A stretch of 64,000 nt of DNA from Polaromonas sp. (GCF_012927455.1 NZ_JABBPE010000003.1:111609-175608); one strand, 5' to 3'. Shown: positions 27,973 through 37,950, counted from the first letter of the stretch. Numbers and translations are program-made. Notes: generated by a model from the sequence alone, not told the origin.

Positions 27973-28343
27973 ATGGCTGAAGCCTTGATCTGCGATGCCA
28001 TTCGCACCCCCATCGGCCGCCATGGTGACACACGGGCCATGGCAAATGCGGGGGTGGCGCCGCGCATTCATGGGCAGTGGCCCGGCGCCGGCGGTGCGCA
28101 GAGTGTGGAACGCTTCACATTTTCGCGCGTGGCGGACGATGAGGCACGGGTCCATCCCAATGGCGGCAATCGCGATAGGGCATTCTCTAGGAATGAGTGG
28201 CGCTCGTCTGGTGACGACCGCAAGTTACGAACTGGCACGGCACGGCATGGCATGGCATGGCATGGCATGGCGGGCGCTATGCGCTTTGCACCATGAGTAT
28301 CGGCGTTAGGCAAGGTATTGCGCTCAATTTCGAACGCATTTAA
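27973..28343 (+). pseudogene. Thiolase (PaaJ/PcaF-like) pseudogene with internal deletions
   Basis: Begins MAEALICDAIRTPIGRHGD, the standard beta-ketoadipyl-CoA-type thiolase start. It then jumps to a mid-protein piece (MGSGPAPAVRRV, another frame), to HPNGG and AIAIGHSLGMSGARLVTTAS YELAR, and ends GGRYALCTM and IGVRQGIAL with a terminal TAA at 28343. A normal thiolase is about 400 residues; only about 120 codons remain, in shifting frames. A GGCAC/GGCAT pentamer array (28234-28268) sits inside the C-terminal part. Confidence 0.75.
28234..28268 (+). repeat. Pentanucleotide tandem array (GGCAC x2, GGCAT x5)
   Basis: Seven consecutive 5-bp units inside the thiolase relic, between the codons for YELAR and GGRYAL. 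The array replaces a single short coding stretch in intact relatives, so it looks like slipped-strand expansion in decayed DNA. Confidence 0.9.
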
Positions 28344-28365
28344 TTTTCAACCAGGAGACAAGACC

Positions 28366-29544
28366 ATGAAATTCAAATTGAAATCTATCGCTCTTTGTGC
28401 AGCTGTTGTTCTTGGAAGCTTTAGTGTTTATGGTGCCGACCCCATCAAGATTGGCTCCATACTTTCTATCACCGGCCCGGCCGCCTTCCTCGGTGATCCA
28501 GAGTTGAAAACACTGCAACTGTATGTTGAAGAGTTAAACAAAAAAGGCGGCGTGATCGGACGTCAAGTGCAGTTGGTCCATTACGATGACGGCAGTGACG
28601 CGAATAAAGCCAACGGGTTTGCGAAGCGCCTGATCGATGATGACAAAGTCGATATCTTGATAGGCGGTACTACTACGGGCTCGACCATGTCGATGGTGCC
28701 ACTAGCAGAAAAAGCAAACATCCCATTTATCTCCTTGGCCGGCGCCGTAGTCATCGTCGAACCGGTGAAGAAATGGGTTTTCAAGACACCGCATACCGAC
28801 CGCATGGCTGCCGAAAAAGTGTTTGAGAACATGAAGAAGCGCGGCATCAGCAAGGTCGCACTGCTGTCGGAAACCAGCGGTTTTGGTCAATCCGGCAAGA
28901 AGGAAACCGAAGGGGTTGCGGCCAAATATGGCATCACATTGGTCGCCAGCGAAACCTACGGTCCTAAAGACACCGATACCAGCCCGCAACTGACGAAAAT
29001 CAGAAACGCGGCAGGTGTGCAGGCAGTGTTCGTGTTCGGTTTGGGTCAAGGTCCAGCCATTGTCGCCAAGAATTACAAGCAACTCGGTATCACCTTGCCT
29101 ATGTATCAGTCACATGGCGTGGCCTCTGATGAATTTCTGAAGCTGGCAGGTCCGGCAGCCGAAGGAATTCGTCTTCCCTCGCCTGCTCAGTTGATCCCCA
29201 CAAAGTTGGCCGCCAACGATCCTCAAAAGCCAGTGGTGACGGCCTATACGCTCGCTTATAAAACGCGCTACCAGCAGGATGTATCGAGCTTTGGCGGCTA
29301 TGCCTACGATGGTTTGATGATTGCGGTCGATGCGATCAAGCGCGCTGGTGGTACTGACAAAGCCAAGGTGCGAGACGCCATCGAAGCCACTCGCGGTTAC
29401 GTAGGCTCAAGCGGCAATGTAAATATGTCGACGACTGACCACATGGGCCTCGACCTGTCGTCCTTTCGCATGCTAGAAATCAAAGGTGGCGATTGGAAGA
29501 TTTCCGACCCTGACGCCACTGGCAGTACCGTAAGCGTCAAATAA
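28366..29544 (+). CDS. livK: Periplasmic substrate-binding protein of the pad-operon ABC transporter
   Basis: 392 residues. Signal peptide MKFKLKSIALCAAVVLGSFS with a likely cleavage after VYGA. Peripla_BP_6 domain: DPIKIGSILSITGPAAFLGD, EELNKKGGVIGRQVQLVHYD, SETSGFGQSGKKETEGVAAK and GYAYDGLMIAVDAI. ATG 28366 follows AGGAGACAAGACC. It should supply the LivHMGF proteins encoded upstream; an aromatic acid or amino acid ligand is probable from context. Confidence 0.87.
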   Translation: MKFKLKSIALCAAVVLGSFSVYGADPIKIGSILSITGPAAFLGDPELKTLQLYVEELNKKGGVIGRQVQLVHYDDGSDANKANGFAKRLIDDDKVDILIGGTTTGSTMSMVPLAEKANIPFISLAGAVVIVEPVKKWVFKTPHTDRMAAEKVFENMKKRGISKVALLSETSGFGQSGKKETEGVAAKYGITLVASETYGPKDTDTSPQLTKIRNAAGVQAVFVFGLGQGPAIVAKNYKQLGITLPMYQSHGVASDEFLKLAGPAAEGIRLPSPAQLIPTKLAANDPQKPVVTAYTLAYKTRYQQDVSSFGGYAYDGLMIAVDAIKRAGGTDKAKVRDAIEATRGYVGSSGNVNMSTTDHMGLDLSSFRMLEIKGGDWKISDPDATGSTVSVK

Positions 29545-29848
29545 TTTCCGAGCTGGGCCGTGCTTGAACCCGATCGGCCCACTTGACAGTCTGCGGTAAA
29601 GCCCAGGCCAAACAAGACTTCGGCAACTTGGGATCGCGCACGGTGTCCCAGCGCCAGCGTATCAACGCCCGCGAATTAAACTGACGCAGTCCAACATGCT
29701 GCGTAATATCCAATTTGTCCAAGTTGTGATCCAGGAAGGTGGGTAGCTGGTACTGCGGTTCCAGGGCAAGCAGGTCAACCGCAAACAAGACCTGGCGCAG
29801 GCTGGCCATTGGCCGAACCGCTAGTGGGAGAACATCGTGCTGCTCCAT
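29537..29848 (-). CDS. Hypothetical ORF (103 aa)
   Basis: Minus-strand open frame between the convergent binding-protein and bzdR genes, containing LEPQYQLPTFLDHNLDKLDI and FNSRALIRWRWDTVRDPKLP. No domain recognised. It reads like real protein sequence (balanced composition, Trp/Asp-rich motifs) and could be a fragment of a larger gene. It overlaps the binding-protein stop by a few bases. Confidence 0.3.
   Translation of the reverse strand: MEQHDVLPLAVRPMASLRQVLFAVDLLALEPQYQLPTFLDHNLDKLDITQHVGLRQFNSRALIRWRWDTVRDPKLPKSCLAWALPQTVKWADRVQARPSSEII
29555..29580. terminator. Possible weak bidirectional hairpin
   Basis: GGGCCG and CGGCCC flank 14 bases just downstream of the binding-protein stop. 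No T-run follows on either strand, so the assignment is tentative. Confidence 0.25.
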
Positions 29849-29946
29849 CGCAATTCATGCTGCATCGCTTCTTGGCCTTGCCGGCTTTTTTTCGAAATGA
29901 AGGTCTTCGATTGTCAAACGGTCGGAATGCTCAGCAAATTGCTAAT

Positions 29947-30828
29947 TTACCCAATCTGCTTCAGGAGCTCTGCCATGCTCTGCTGAATATCAAGTCCGGA
30001 AGTATTGACTGTCACGTCGGCCTTACGGTACATAGGCTCTCGCCCCGCCAATATCCGCTCGAGATCTTGCATAGCCTCGCGGTTGTCACCCATGGGCCGC
30101 TGGTCTCCCTGTGCTACGACGCGGGTCATATGCTCGGCGGCGCTCGCCTTGAGCCAGACCGTGTAACAGGAACTGAGCAATTCATCGAATGTTGCGGGTT
30201 CGGTGGCAATACTACCCCCTGTAGACAGCACAAAACGATCATGGCTCTGGATGATCGCTTCCAACGAGCGCCGTTCATACCGGCGATAAGCGGCTTGTCC
30301 ATAGAGCGAAAACACTTGAGACAATGTCGTCCCCGCAGTCTGTTCGATAACTTCGCCGAGTTCGATGAAAGCGACCCTCAGATGCGCCGCAAGTAATTTG
30401 CCTAAACTTGTCTTGCCCGCCCCACGCAGCCCGACCATGGCGATACGATGACGGCGATCCTTTTTTTCAAAAGTACTCCGAAGCAGTTTTTGGGCCTCTC
30501 CCAACTGACTCGGTGACAAACGCGAGAGAAACTGACCGAGCAGTGTGAGTTCCGCCGGCTGCTCCGGCCCTACCCGAATGATCTCTTCCAGCGGCATGGC
30601 CATTGCCTGCGCGACTTGGCGCAGACGAAGAATGGAAATATTGCCCTCTCCGCTTTCCAGTTGCGCAAGATAACGCACCGACACCCCCGAATCGCGTGCC
30701 AAAATTCCCCGAGTCATTCCCCGTCGCACCCTTAGATCACGAATGTGCTCGCCAAGACCATGCAGATACTGGCTATCGTCGTCTCGTAATATCGACGCTG
30801 GCGATTTTTCTAAATTATTTTTGCTCAT
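29947..30828 (-). CDS. bzdR: BzdR/BoxR-type regulator: XRE HTH plus shikimate-kinase-like domain
   Basis: About 293 residues. N-terminal HTH_3 (GLGEHIRDLRVRRGMTRGIL, then SVRYLAQLESGEGNISIL, residues 25-85), a linker, then a shikimate-kinase-like fold from about residue 130: HRIAMVGLRGAGKTSLGKLL (Walker A), FVLSTGGSIATEPATFDELL and ILAGREPMYRKADVTVNTSG. This combination is diagnostic of BzdR and BoxR, which bind benzoyl-CoA and release DNA. BzdR represses the anaerobic bzd promoter; BoxR controls aerobic box genes. With a bzd operon and no box genes here, BzdR is the better name. ATG 30828 is preferred over a GTG at 30840. Confidence 0.85.
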   Translation of the reverse strand: MSKNNLEKSPASILRDDDSQYLHGLGEHIRDLRVRRGMTRGILARDSGVSVRYLAQLESGEGNISILRLRQVAQAMAMPLEEIIRVGPEQPAELTLLGQFLSRLSPSQLGEAQKLLRSTFEKKDRRHRIAMVGLRGAGKTSLGKLLAAHLRVAFIELGEVIEQTAGTTLSQVFSLYGQAAYRRYERRSLEAIIQSHDRFVLSTGGSIATEPATFDELLSSCYTVWLKASAAEHMTRVVAQGDQRPMGDNREAMQDLERILAGREPMYRKADVTVNTSGLDIQQSMAELLKQIG

Positions 30829-30841
30829 AAGTTCGATCACA

Positions 30842-30857
30842 CATAATGTGCATTATG
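30842..30857 (-). promoter_or_regulatory. Palindrome upstream of bzdR (possible autoregulatory operator)
   Basis: CATAAT-GTGC-ATTATG, containing TGCA, starts 14 bp before the bzdR ATG. BzdR operators in Azoarcus contain TGCA repeats, so autorepression is plausible. The sequence is not the same as the GCGATATATTGC motif of the bzdN and padE promoters. Confidence 0.5.
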
Positions 30858-31104
30858 TTGCCATTATGATTGACCGGAGTACATCCCACGGCCCTGTGGC
30901 GAACTCAACAAGCGGCGAGCAAAACAAGCGACTACGCTCAATAGGTCATAGCGCACCCGCAGTTTGCACAAGCTGTTGACCCCCCCTGCGCTCAACTCTA
31001 CGACCTGATGTCTGGCGCGCTGAATGGGTGTTGGCTGGCGTCCGGTCACCTCCTGTCCGCGCCCTTGGTATGAGAGCGCGGCAGCGCCAGCGAAGATGCG
31101 ACCG
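30858..31104. other. Spacer between bzdR and the IclR regulator gene
   Basis: About 250 bp holding the bzdR promoter on its left side and the 3' end of the IclR gene on its right. No further gene or RNA seen. Confidence 0.4.
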
Positions 31105-31890
31105 CTACAAAAGCGGACGCAACTCGCGCGCCGCTTCAAACAACAAAGGCAATAGATCGCGCTGCATGACCAGCGCCGAGATGCGGCTGTCCGATGCCAC
31201 CACGTTGAGCGCTGCCACCGTCACGCCCTTGCTGTTGCGCAGCGGAACCGCCAGCGCATGAACACCCAATTCATGCTCTTCGCTGGCGATACAAAAATCG
31301 TTCTGGCGAATTTTTTCTATGAGAGCACGAAACGAGCGGACGTCGACCGTGGTTTGGGGAGTCAGGCGTTGCAAATACCGCCCTTTCATCCATTCATTGA
31401 ACGCAATTTTGGTTTTGGCGGCCAACAAGACCCGCCCTGTCGACGTGGCGTGGGCGGGCAGTCTTGCCCCCATGTGAAGGCCATAGGCAATCACGCGCCC
31501 GCCTCCGGTTGCCAATGAGTTCCGGTCGTTTCCACTGCGCGCCACGATCACCACCTCGTCGCCGTCGAGAACCACCGCTGAACACGATTCCTGCGCCTGA
31601 ATAGCGAGCCGGCTCAGCGTGGGCTGTAGCGCGCGAGGCAAGCGGGCGGACGCGAGATAATTGCCCGAGAAGCGAAGTACTTTGCTGGACAACCAGAAGT
31701 AACTGCCATCGGTTTCAAGATAGCCGAGGTAGGCCAACGTCAACAGGTGACGGCGTGCGGCAGCACGCGTCAGACCCGCCCGCTCAGCCGTCAGCGTGGC
31801 ATTGAGCCGCTGTCGCTCAGTATCAAAACTCTCCAGCACGGCCATTCCCTTGGCCATGCCTTCAATCAAATCCGCCTTGGCAATAGTCAT
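31105..31890 (-). CDS. IclR-family transcriptional regulator (PobR/PcaR-like)
   Basis: 261 residues. N-terminal winged HTH (MAKGMAVLESFDTERQRLNA, then AGLTRAAARRHLLTLAYLGY) and C-terminal IclR effector domain (LPAHATSTGRVLLAAK, FCIASEEHELGVHALAVPLR). The family regulates aromatic-acid catabolic genes. It is divergent from korA. Paired inverted motifs lie 30-66 bp upstream of its start, fitting control of both its own gene and the korA operon. Confidence 0.82.
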   Translation of the reverse strand: MTIAKADLIEGMAKGMAVLESFDTERQRLNATLTAERAGLTRAAARRHLLTLAYLGYLETDGSYFWLSSKVLRFSGNYLASARLPRALQPTLSRLAIQAQESCSAVVLDGDEVVIVARSGNDRNSLATGGGRVIAYGLHMGARLPAHATSTGRVLLAAKTKIAFNEWMKGRYLQRLTPQTTVDVRSFRALIEKIRQNDFCIASEEHELGVHALAVPLRNSKGVTVAALNVVASDSRISALVMQRDLLPLLFEAARELRPLL

Positions 31891-31919
31891 GGGCTGCCTT
31901 CAGTTTCATTTCAAATAAC

Positions 31920-31956
31920 TGTGCGTTCATCGCGCAACCGGCGCAATCATCGCACA
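31920..31956. promoter_or_regulatory. Paired IclR-like operator
   Basis: TGTGCGTTCATCGCGCA (31920-31936) and, on the other strand, TGTGCGATGATTGCGC (from 31956 to 31941) form two related sites in opposite orientation. Each is itself an imperfect palindrome of the TGTGCG...CGCACA kind. They lie between the divergent IclR and korA genes. Confidence 0.5.
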
Positions 31957-32025
31957 ACTCATGAACTCGGCACTTGCGCATGAAAAACCAGTGACTAAGC
32001 TCAAACCATTGAAGGTAGGAGCTCC

Positions 32026-32113
32026 AATGCAAGTTCAAGTTGCCATCATCGGCCTGCATCAAAGTGCCCGGACTGCAGACACATGCTGTCCGCTGGGTCA
32101 GCCGATGCGATGA
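32026..32113 (+). other. Possible relic of a pobA start, and short leader of the korA operon
   Basis: After an RBS-like GGTAGGAG, a frame opens MQVQVAIIG, matching the first residues of 4-hydroxybenzoate 3-monooxygenase (flavin GxGxxG region), then loses similarity and stops at TGA 32111-32113. IclR regulators of the PobR type usually lie next to pobA. The match is only nine residues, so this is a weak call. Confidence 0.25.
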
Positions 32114-32166
32114 GTCATTTCCAAACGGCTTCGCGATCAATCTCTCACTGACGAAGGAAAGATCAA

Positions 32167-33903
32167 ATGACAGAACACAGCGTGTCACTGGTAATGGCCG
32201 GCAGCGGCGGGGCGGGTGTTGTAACGGCCGGTTCGCTGCTGCTAGAAGCGGCCGGCAAAGCCGGCTGGTATGCCTTGATGAGCCGCTCGTCCGGACCGCA
32301 GATTCGTGGTGGCGAGGCAGCCACAATGCTGCGTTTTGCGACGGAGCCCATTTTGTCGCACGACGACAGCTTTCACCTGTTGATGGCCATCGACTGGGAC
32401 AACATTGGCCGCTTTTCGGCTGAGATTCCATTGATCGGTGCCAGCCTCATCGTCGGTGACCCCGTGCACGGCCCAGCCCCGGTAGCGTTGCTGAGCGGGC
32501 GGCCGCGCGAGGCGGCATTGGCGATGACGGCAATAGCCGGCCAAATCGAACATGGCCGCCCGAACATGGTCGCCCTGGGCGCGATCGCCGCCATGATCGG
32601 GCTGCCGACGCAGGCCATGCAGGCGGTGGTCGAGCAGCATCTTGGGCGCAAGGGGCAGGAGGCAATCAACGCCAGCATGGCCGCCTTTCACGCCGGCTTT
32701 GCCGCAGCGGCTGAGCTGCCAGAGATTCCGAAGCTGCCGGCCGTCACTGCCGGCCCGCAGAAGCGCTGGAGCATCACAGGCAATGAGGCGGCTGGCCTTG
32801 GCGTCATCCGTGGTGGTGTGCGCTTTGTCGCGGCCTACCCGATCACACCTGCCACCGAAGTCCTCGAATGGCTGGCCCCATCGCTGGCCAAGGTTGGCGG
32901 CGTGCTGGTGCAAGCCGAAGACGAACTGGCTTCCATCAATCAGATCATCGGCGCTTCCTACGGTGGCGTGCCGGCCATGACTGCCACCTCGGGCCCGGGC
33001 CTGTCCCTGATGATCGAATCGCTCGGATTGGCAGTGGCCGCCGAGGTGCCGATTGTGGTGGTCGATGTGATGCGCGTCGGACCCTCGACCGGGATTGCAA
33101 CCAAGTCGGAGCAAAGCGACCTCAACATCGCGGTTTACGGTTTGCACGGCGACGCTCCGCATATTGTGGTGGCGGCGAACTCGGTCGCTGATTGCCTGTT
33201 CACCAGCCAGTGGGCCGTGCATCTGGCCGAGGCTATGCAGACCCCCACCATCGTCCTGACCGATCAGGCCATGGGCCAGTCGAGGGCGATTCTTCCGCGT
33301 CCTGCGAAGCTGGCCTTTATCGGTCAGCGCGATACCGCTAAGGCCGCTGTTGTCGGCGAACATTACAAGCGCTATGCCGTGACTGCCTCCGGCGTTTCGC
33401 CGATGGCCATTCCCGGCGCCGCAGGCCTGGCCCACACCGCGGACGGACTCGAACACAACGAGTTTGGCACGCCGTCGTCGCAAGCGTCGGACCACCTGTC
33501 GCAAATGGACAAACGCAGCCGCAAGCTGACCCAATTCAATTACGGCGACCACTGGGCCGACATCCTCGATGCCGACGCAGGTCCGGGCGACATGGCAATC
33601 ATCACCTGGGGCTCCTCGACCGGCCCGGCGCGCGAAGCCTTGAACCGATTCTCGGCGGCGGGCGGCAAGGTCCGCTTGATTTCGGTACGACTGATCGCCC
33701 CGGTCCAACCCGGAAAATTGGCCGTGGCGCTGGCAGGAATCACGCGGGCCCTGGTCGTGGAGCAATCGCACAGCGGTCAGTTTTATCGCATGCTGCGGGC
33801 GTTCTACGATCTGCCGCTTGAGACGCGCTCCTTGCACCAGGCTGGCCCGCTGGGATTCGGCCCGGCCCGGATTCTCGAACAACTCAATCGCTTGAGAGCG
33901 TGA
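32167..33903 (+). CDS. korA: 2-oxoacid:ferredoxin oxidoreductase, fused gamma-alpha subunit (KorA type)
   Basis: 578 residues. The gamma domain (MAGSGGAGVVTAGSLLLEAA, then SRSSGPQIRGGEAATML) precedes an alpha/pyrimidine-binding domain (VRFVAAYPITPATEVLEWLA, then TATSGPGLSLMIESLGLAVA) and a C-terminal domain (GDMAIITWGSSTGPAREAL, then VRLISVRLIAPVQPGKLAVA). In Thauera, Azoarcus and Magnetospirillum, KorAB 2-oxoglutarate:ferredoxin oxidoreductase regenerates the low-potential ferredoxin for benzoyl-CoA reductase. The adjacent AOR and ligases leave open an arylpyruvate- or branched-oxoacid-specific role. TGATG overlap with korB. Confidence 0.85.
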   Translation: MTEHSVSLVMAGSGGAGVVTAGSLLLEAAGKAGWYALMSRSSGPQIRGGEAATMLRFATEPILSHDDSFHLLMAIDWDNIGRFSAEIPLIGASLIVGDPVHGPAPVALLSGRPREAALAMTAIAGQIEHGRPNMVALGAIAAMIGLPTQAMQAVVEQHLGRKGQEAINASMAAFHAGFAAAAELPEIPKLPAVTAGPQKRWSITGNEAAGLGVIRGGVRFVAAYPITPATEVLEWLAPSLAKVGGVLVQAEDELASINQIIGASYGGVPAMTATSGPGLSLMIESLGLAVAAEVPIVVVDVMRVGPSTGIATKSEQSDLNIAVYGLHGDAPHIVVAANSVADCLFTSQWAVHLAEAMQTPTIVLTDQAMGQSRAILPRPAKLAFIGQRDTAKAAVVGEHYKRYAVTASGVSPMAIPGAAGLAHTADGLEHNEFGTPSSQASDHLSQMDKRSRKLTQFNYGDHWADILDADAGPGDMAIITWGSSTGPAREALNRFSAAGGKVRLISVRLIAPVQPGKLAVALAGITRALVVEQSHSGQFYRMLRAFYDLPLETRSLHQAGPLGFGPARILEQLNRLRA

Positions 33904-34735
33904 TGGAATCTGTAGTGCGCAAATACAAGGCCAAGGACTACAAGTCCGAACTCAAACCGATCTGGTGTCCCGGCTGCGGCGACTACACGGTCCTCAATGC
34001 GATAACTCGTGCCCTGGCCGAACTCGCACTGCCCCCGGAGGGGGTCGCGATCGTCTCCGGGATTGGTTGCTCCTCACGTATCCCGGCCTATACCAGCGTC
34101 TATGGTTTCCACGGCGTACATGGCCGTGCCTTGCCGGTGGCAACCGGTCTCAAGCTGGCGCGCCCCGATCTCACAGTGCTGGTGACGGGCGGTGACGGCG
34201 ACGGCTTCTCGATTGGTGGAAACCATTTCATACATGCCTGCCGCCGCAATGTAGATCTGACCTATATCGTGATGGACAACCAGGTCTACGGCATGACCAA
34301 AGGCCAGGCCTCGCCGACTACGGCACCTGACTGGGAGGGCAGCAAGCTGACTCCTGCGGGGACCGGAATCAATCCGTTCCAGCCGCTGGTGGTGGGTCTG
34401 GCATCGGGAGCCAATTTCATCGCCCGCGTTTCCAGCAGCGATCCCGTCAACATGGCCCAAATCATTGTCGAAGCGATTCGCCACCCCGGATTTTCACTGG
34501 TGCAGGTGCTCAGCCCCTGCGTTACCTTCCGCCCGGAGCAGGCCGAATGGCGTGACATCGTACGCGCCGCGGTGGTCGACTACACGGACGATGCCGCCCG
34601 CGCCGCCCGCCGCTTAATGACCGATGACGGCTTCAATGTGGGCAAGGTTCTCTTCAAGGGCTCCCGCCCGCCCTATCGACCAGAATTCGAGCGCGCCAAT
34701 GGGTCCATTGCGGAGCTGGAATCGAAGTTCGTGCT

Positions 34736-34739
<4 letters not shown>
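33903..34739 (+). CDS. korB: 2-oxoacid:ferredoxin oxidoreductase beta subunit (TPP-binding, KorB type)
   Basis: 278 residues. TPP-enzyme C domain with WCPGCGDYTVLNAITRALAE, VTGGDGDGFSIGGNHFIHAC and MDNQVYGMTKGQASPTT (the GDG...N motif). ATG 33903 overlaps the korA stop; a GTG at 33900 is possible. It pairs with KorA to oxidatively decarboxylate a 2-oxoacid to the acyl-CoA while reducing ferredoxin. Confidence 0.87.
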
Positions 34740-35597
<858 letters not shown>

Positions 35598-35625
35598 CGA
35601 ATCACGACCAATAGGAGCTAGGGAC

Positions 35626-37950
35626 ATGGCAATCAGAGACAAACTGGAGCGACTCGTCGCCCGAATGTACGACACGCCGCAGTACAACTCGCAGGGGGCA
35701 GTGTTGTTCGTCGACCTTGAGCAGCGCGCGATGCTTAAAAAGTACCTGCCGCTGGAGGTGCTGCGGAATTTTCTCGGCGGACGTGGCGCCAACATGTGGC
35801 TGCTCTACAACCTGATGGAAGAAGAGCGCGAGGCACTTGATCCCGATATCCCCCTGATCTTCGGCTCCGGCGTGTTGACCAGCAGCATGCCGTCAGCCAC
35901 ACGCGGCAACATCACCAGCAAGTCCCCTGACAGCTATGCGATTCTCGATGCCAATGCCGGCGATTACTTTCCGTCCTTCCTGCGTTGTCACGGCTATGAC
36001 CATGTCGTGCTGTTCGGACGTTCAGCCGCCTGGACCATGCTCAAGATTTCCTATGACAAGGCCGAGTTCATCGATGCCGCGCCCTATGTCGGGCTAAACA
36101 ATCTCGACATGGCCGCCGCGATTGAGCGTGATTTCGACTGCGTCGAGCGCGAGGACATGGCGCTTGCTCGCATCACCAGCTCAGGCGAGAACCAGGTGCT
36201 GTGCAGCGGCATCATGGGCGGCGTCAAGGCGATCTGGGCCCGCGGCGGCGGCGGCGCCAAGATGGGCTCGCTCAAGGTCAAGGCCATCATGATCCACGGC
36301 GCGCCCAAGGACCTGCAGCCGGTGCAACCCATGGCCAAATACAACAAGATTATCGGCAAGAAGATTATCTCGACCAGCGTGATCAAGAACGCCTTGAAGA
36401 TGGTGGGCACGCCCTTCCTGTACAAGCCGAGTCGCGTCCTGTGTGCCCTCGGCACCAAAAACAACCAGGAAACGAGTTGGTCAGCCAATCTAGACGCTGA
36501 CAATTTCGATCCCTATCGCCCGGGAATGGACGGTTGCTATCTCTGCCCGGTGCATTGCCGCAATCAGAATGACATGACGCCCGAAGCCCAGGCCGGCTGG
36601 GGCGCCTCGGCCCTCAAGGGTCTGACCGGCAATGCCAGTTACGACAAGGAGCAGGCATCGATCGAACACGGCAAGCAGCACACCTACAACGGCATTCACG
36701 ATGACGGAAAGTACGACCAGTACGACAAAGGCGACGGCCCAGAATACGTCACGCTGGGCAAGTTCGGCCCGATGATCGGCATCAAGCAACCCGAGCAGGT
36801 GCTGCGTCTGAACAATATCCTCAATGACCTTGGGCTCGACTCGGCCTCCACCGGAAGCTCGATTGCCTGGGCGATGGAGCTGTACCAGCGCGGCATCATC
36901 ACGGCCAAGGAGACCGGCGGCATCGATCTGACCTGGGGCAACTATGAGGTCATCGAACAACTGTTGTTCATGACCGCCAGACGCGAGGGCTTTGGGGGCA
37001 CCATTGCTGACTCGGCGCGTGCGGTCGAACGCGGCAAATACCCGGCCAGCGCGCTCGATTACCGCATGGCAGTCAAGGGCCTGTTCCAGTCCGATCCGCA
37101 CGATTCACGCATTTTGAAGGCATTCGCCCTCGGGTTGTCGGTAGCAACCCGCGGCATGGATCACTTGCGCAACCGCGTCACGCTCGAGATCAACGCGCGT
37201 ATCAACGACGATCCAGCGTTCAAGGCGGCCTTGTACCACGGGACCGTTTCGGCCGCGCCGAACAGCTACGAAGGCAAGGAATATGCCGTGCGCAAGTGCG
37301 AGAACAACTTCGCGGTGGGTGATTCGGTAGGCATGTGCCGTTTCAACACCAAGCTGTTCAACTCCCCGACCCTGCCCGACCTGAACGATTTCGCCACCCA
37401 GCTCGGAGCGTTGACGGGTGAGACCTTTGTCGAGGCCGAGCTCGACGAGATCGGCCGCAATGTCACGGGGATCGAGCGCATGCTGAATTTTCGCTTCGGC
37501 CTGCGCGCCAAGGACGACACCCTGCCCCGCCGCTGGTTTGAAGAAGCACTGACCGACGGTCCCTTCACTGGCGAGAAGATCGACCGCGCCGAGTTCGCCG
37601 CCATGAAGAAGCGCTTTTACAACCTGACCGGCCTGAATACCGAAGGTACGCCGGCCGTCGACTGGCACGAAAAGCTCTCAAGCCTGATCACCGGCTTTGC
37701 CGTGCGGGTCCATTTGCCAAGACCACTGCCCGGCGCGCCGGAAAAGGTCGTGATCATCGACGAAAACGTCAGCAATGTGACTGCCCTGCGCCAGGCCCTG
37801 TTGCGCAAGCTTCCCGAGGCGGCCAGCGATCTGAACGACAGCACCTGGAATATTGCTGTCAATGGCCACATGGTGCTGTCGGGTGAAACCTCGGTCCGGA
37901 TTGCGAGCGGAGACCACGTTTTGTTGGTGCCCATCATCGTCGGTGGATGA
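35626..37950 (+). CDS. aor: Tungsten-type aldehyde:ferredoxin oxidoreductase with C-terminal MoaD/ThiS-like domain
   Basis: 774 residues against about 600-620 for archaeal AORs. The N domain has NFLGGRGANMWLLYNLM and ATRGNITSKSPDSYAILDAN. Cluster cysteines appear in DGCYLCPVHCRN and later in SVGMCRFN. The last 85 residues or so (VRVHLPRPLPGAPEKVVIID, then LRQALLRKLPEAASDLN) form a beta-grasp domain ending IIVGG, the Gly-Gly tail of MoaD/ThiS sulfur carriers. The enzyme should oxidise aldehydes to acids with ferredoxin. A GGAGCTAGGGAC precedes the ATG. Confidence 0.85.
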   Translation: MAIRDKLERLVARMYDTPQYNSQGAVLFVDLEQRAMLKKYLPLEVLRNFLGGRGANMWLLYNLMEEEREALDPDIPLIFGSGVLTSSMPSATRGNITSKSPDSYAILDANAGDYFPSFLRCHGYDHVVLFGRSAAWTMLKISYDKAEFIDAAPYVGLNNLDMAAAIERDFDCVEREDMALARITSSGENQVLCSGIMGGVKAIWARGGGGAKMGSLKVKAIMIHGAPKDLQPVQPMAKYNKIIGKKIISTSVIKNALKMVGTPFLYKPSRVLCALGTKNNQETSWSANLDADNFDPYRPGMDGCYLCPVHCRNQNDMTPEAQAGWGASALKGLTGNASYDKEQASIEHGKQHTYNGIHDDGKYDQYDKGDGPEYVTLGKFGPMIGIKQPEQVLRLNNILNDLGLDSASTGSSIAWAMELYQRGIITAKETGGIDLTWGNYEVIEQLLFMTARREGFGGTIADSARAVERGKYPASALDYRMAVKGLFQSDPHDSRILKAFALGLSVATRGMDHLRNRVTLEINARINDDPAFKAALYHGTVSAAPNSYEGKEYAVRKCENNFAVGDSVGMCRFNTKLFNSPTLPDLNDFATQLGALTGETFVEAELDEIGRNVTGIERMLNFRFGLRAKDDTLPRRWFEEALTDGPFTGEKIDRAEFAAMKKRFYNLTGLNTEGTPAVDWHEKLSSLITGFAVRVHLPRPLPGAPEKVVIIDENVSNVTALRQALLRKLPEAASDLNDSTWNIAVNGHMVLSGETSVRIASGDHVLLVPIIVGG

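Noticed and set aside
32242..33882. Very long open frame antisense to korA.
   Set aside because: It is the mirror of a strong coding gene in GC-rich DNA and has no recognisable domain.
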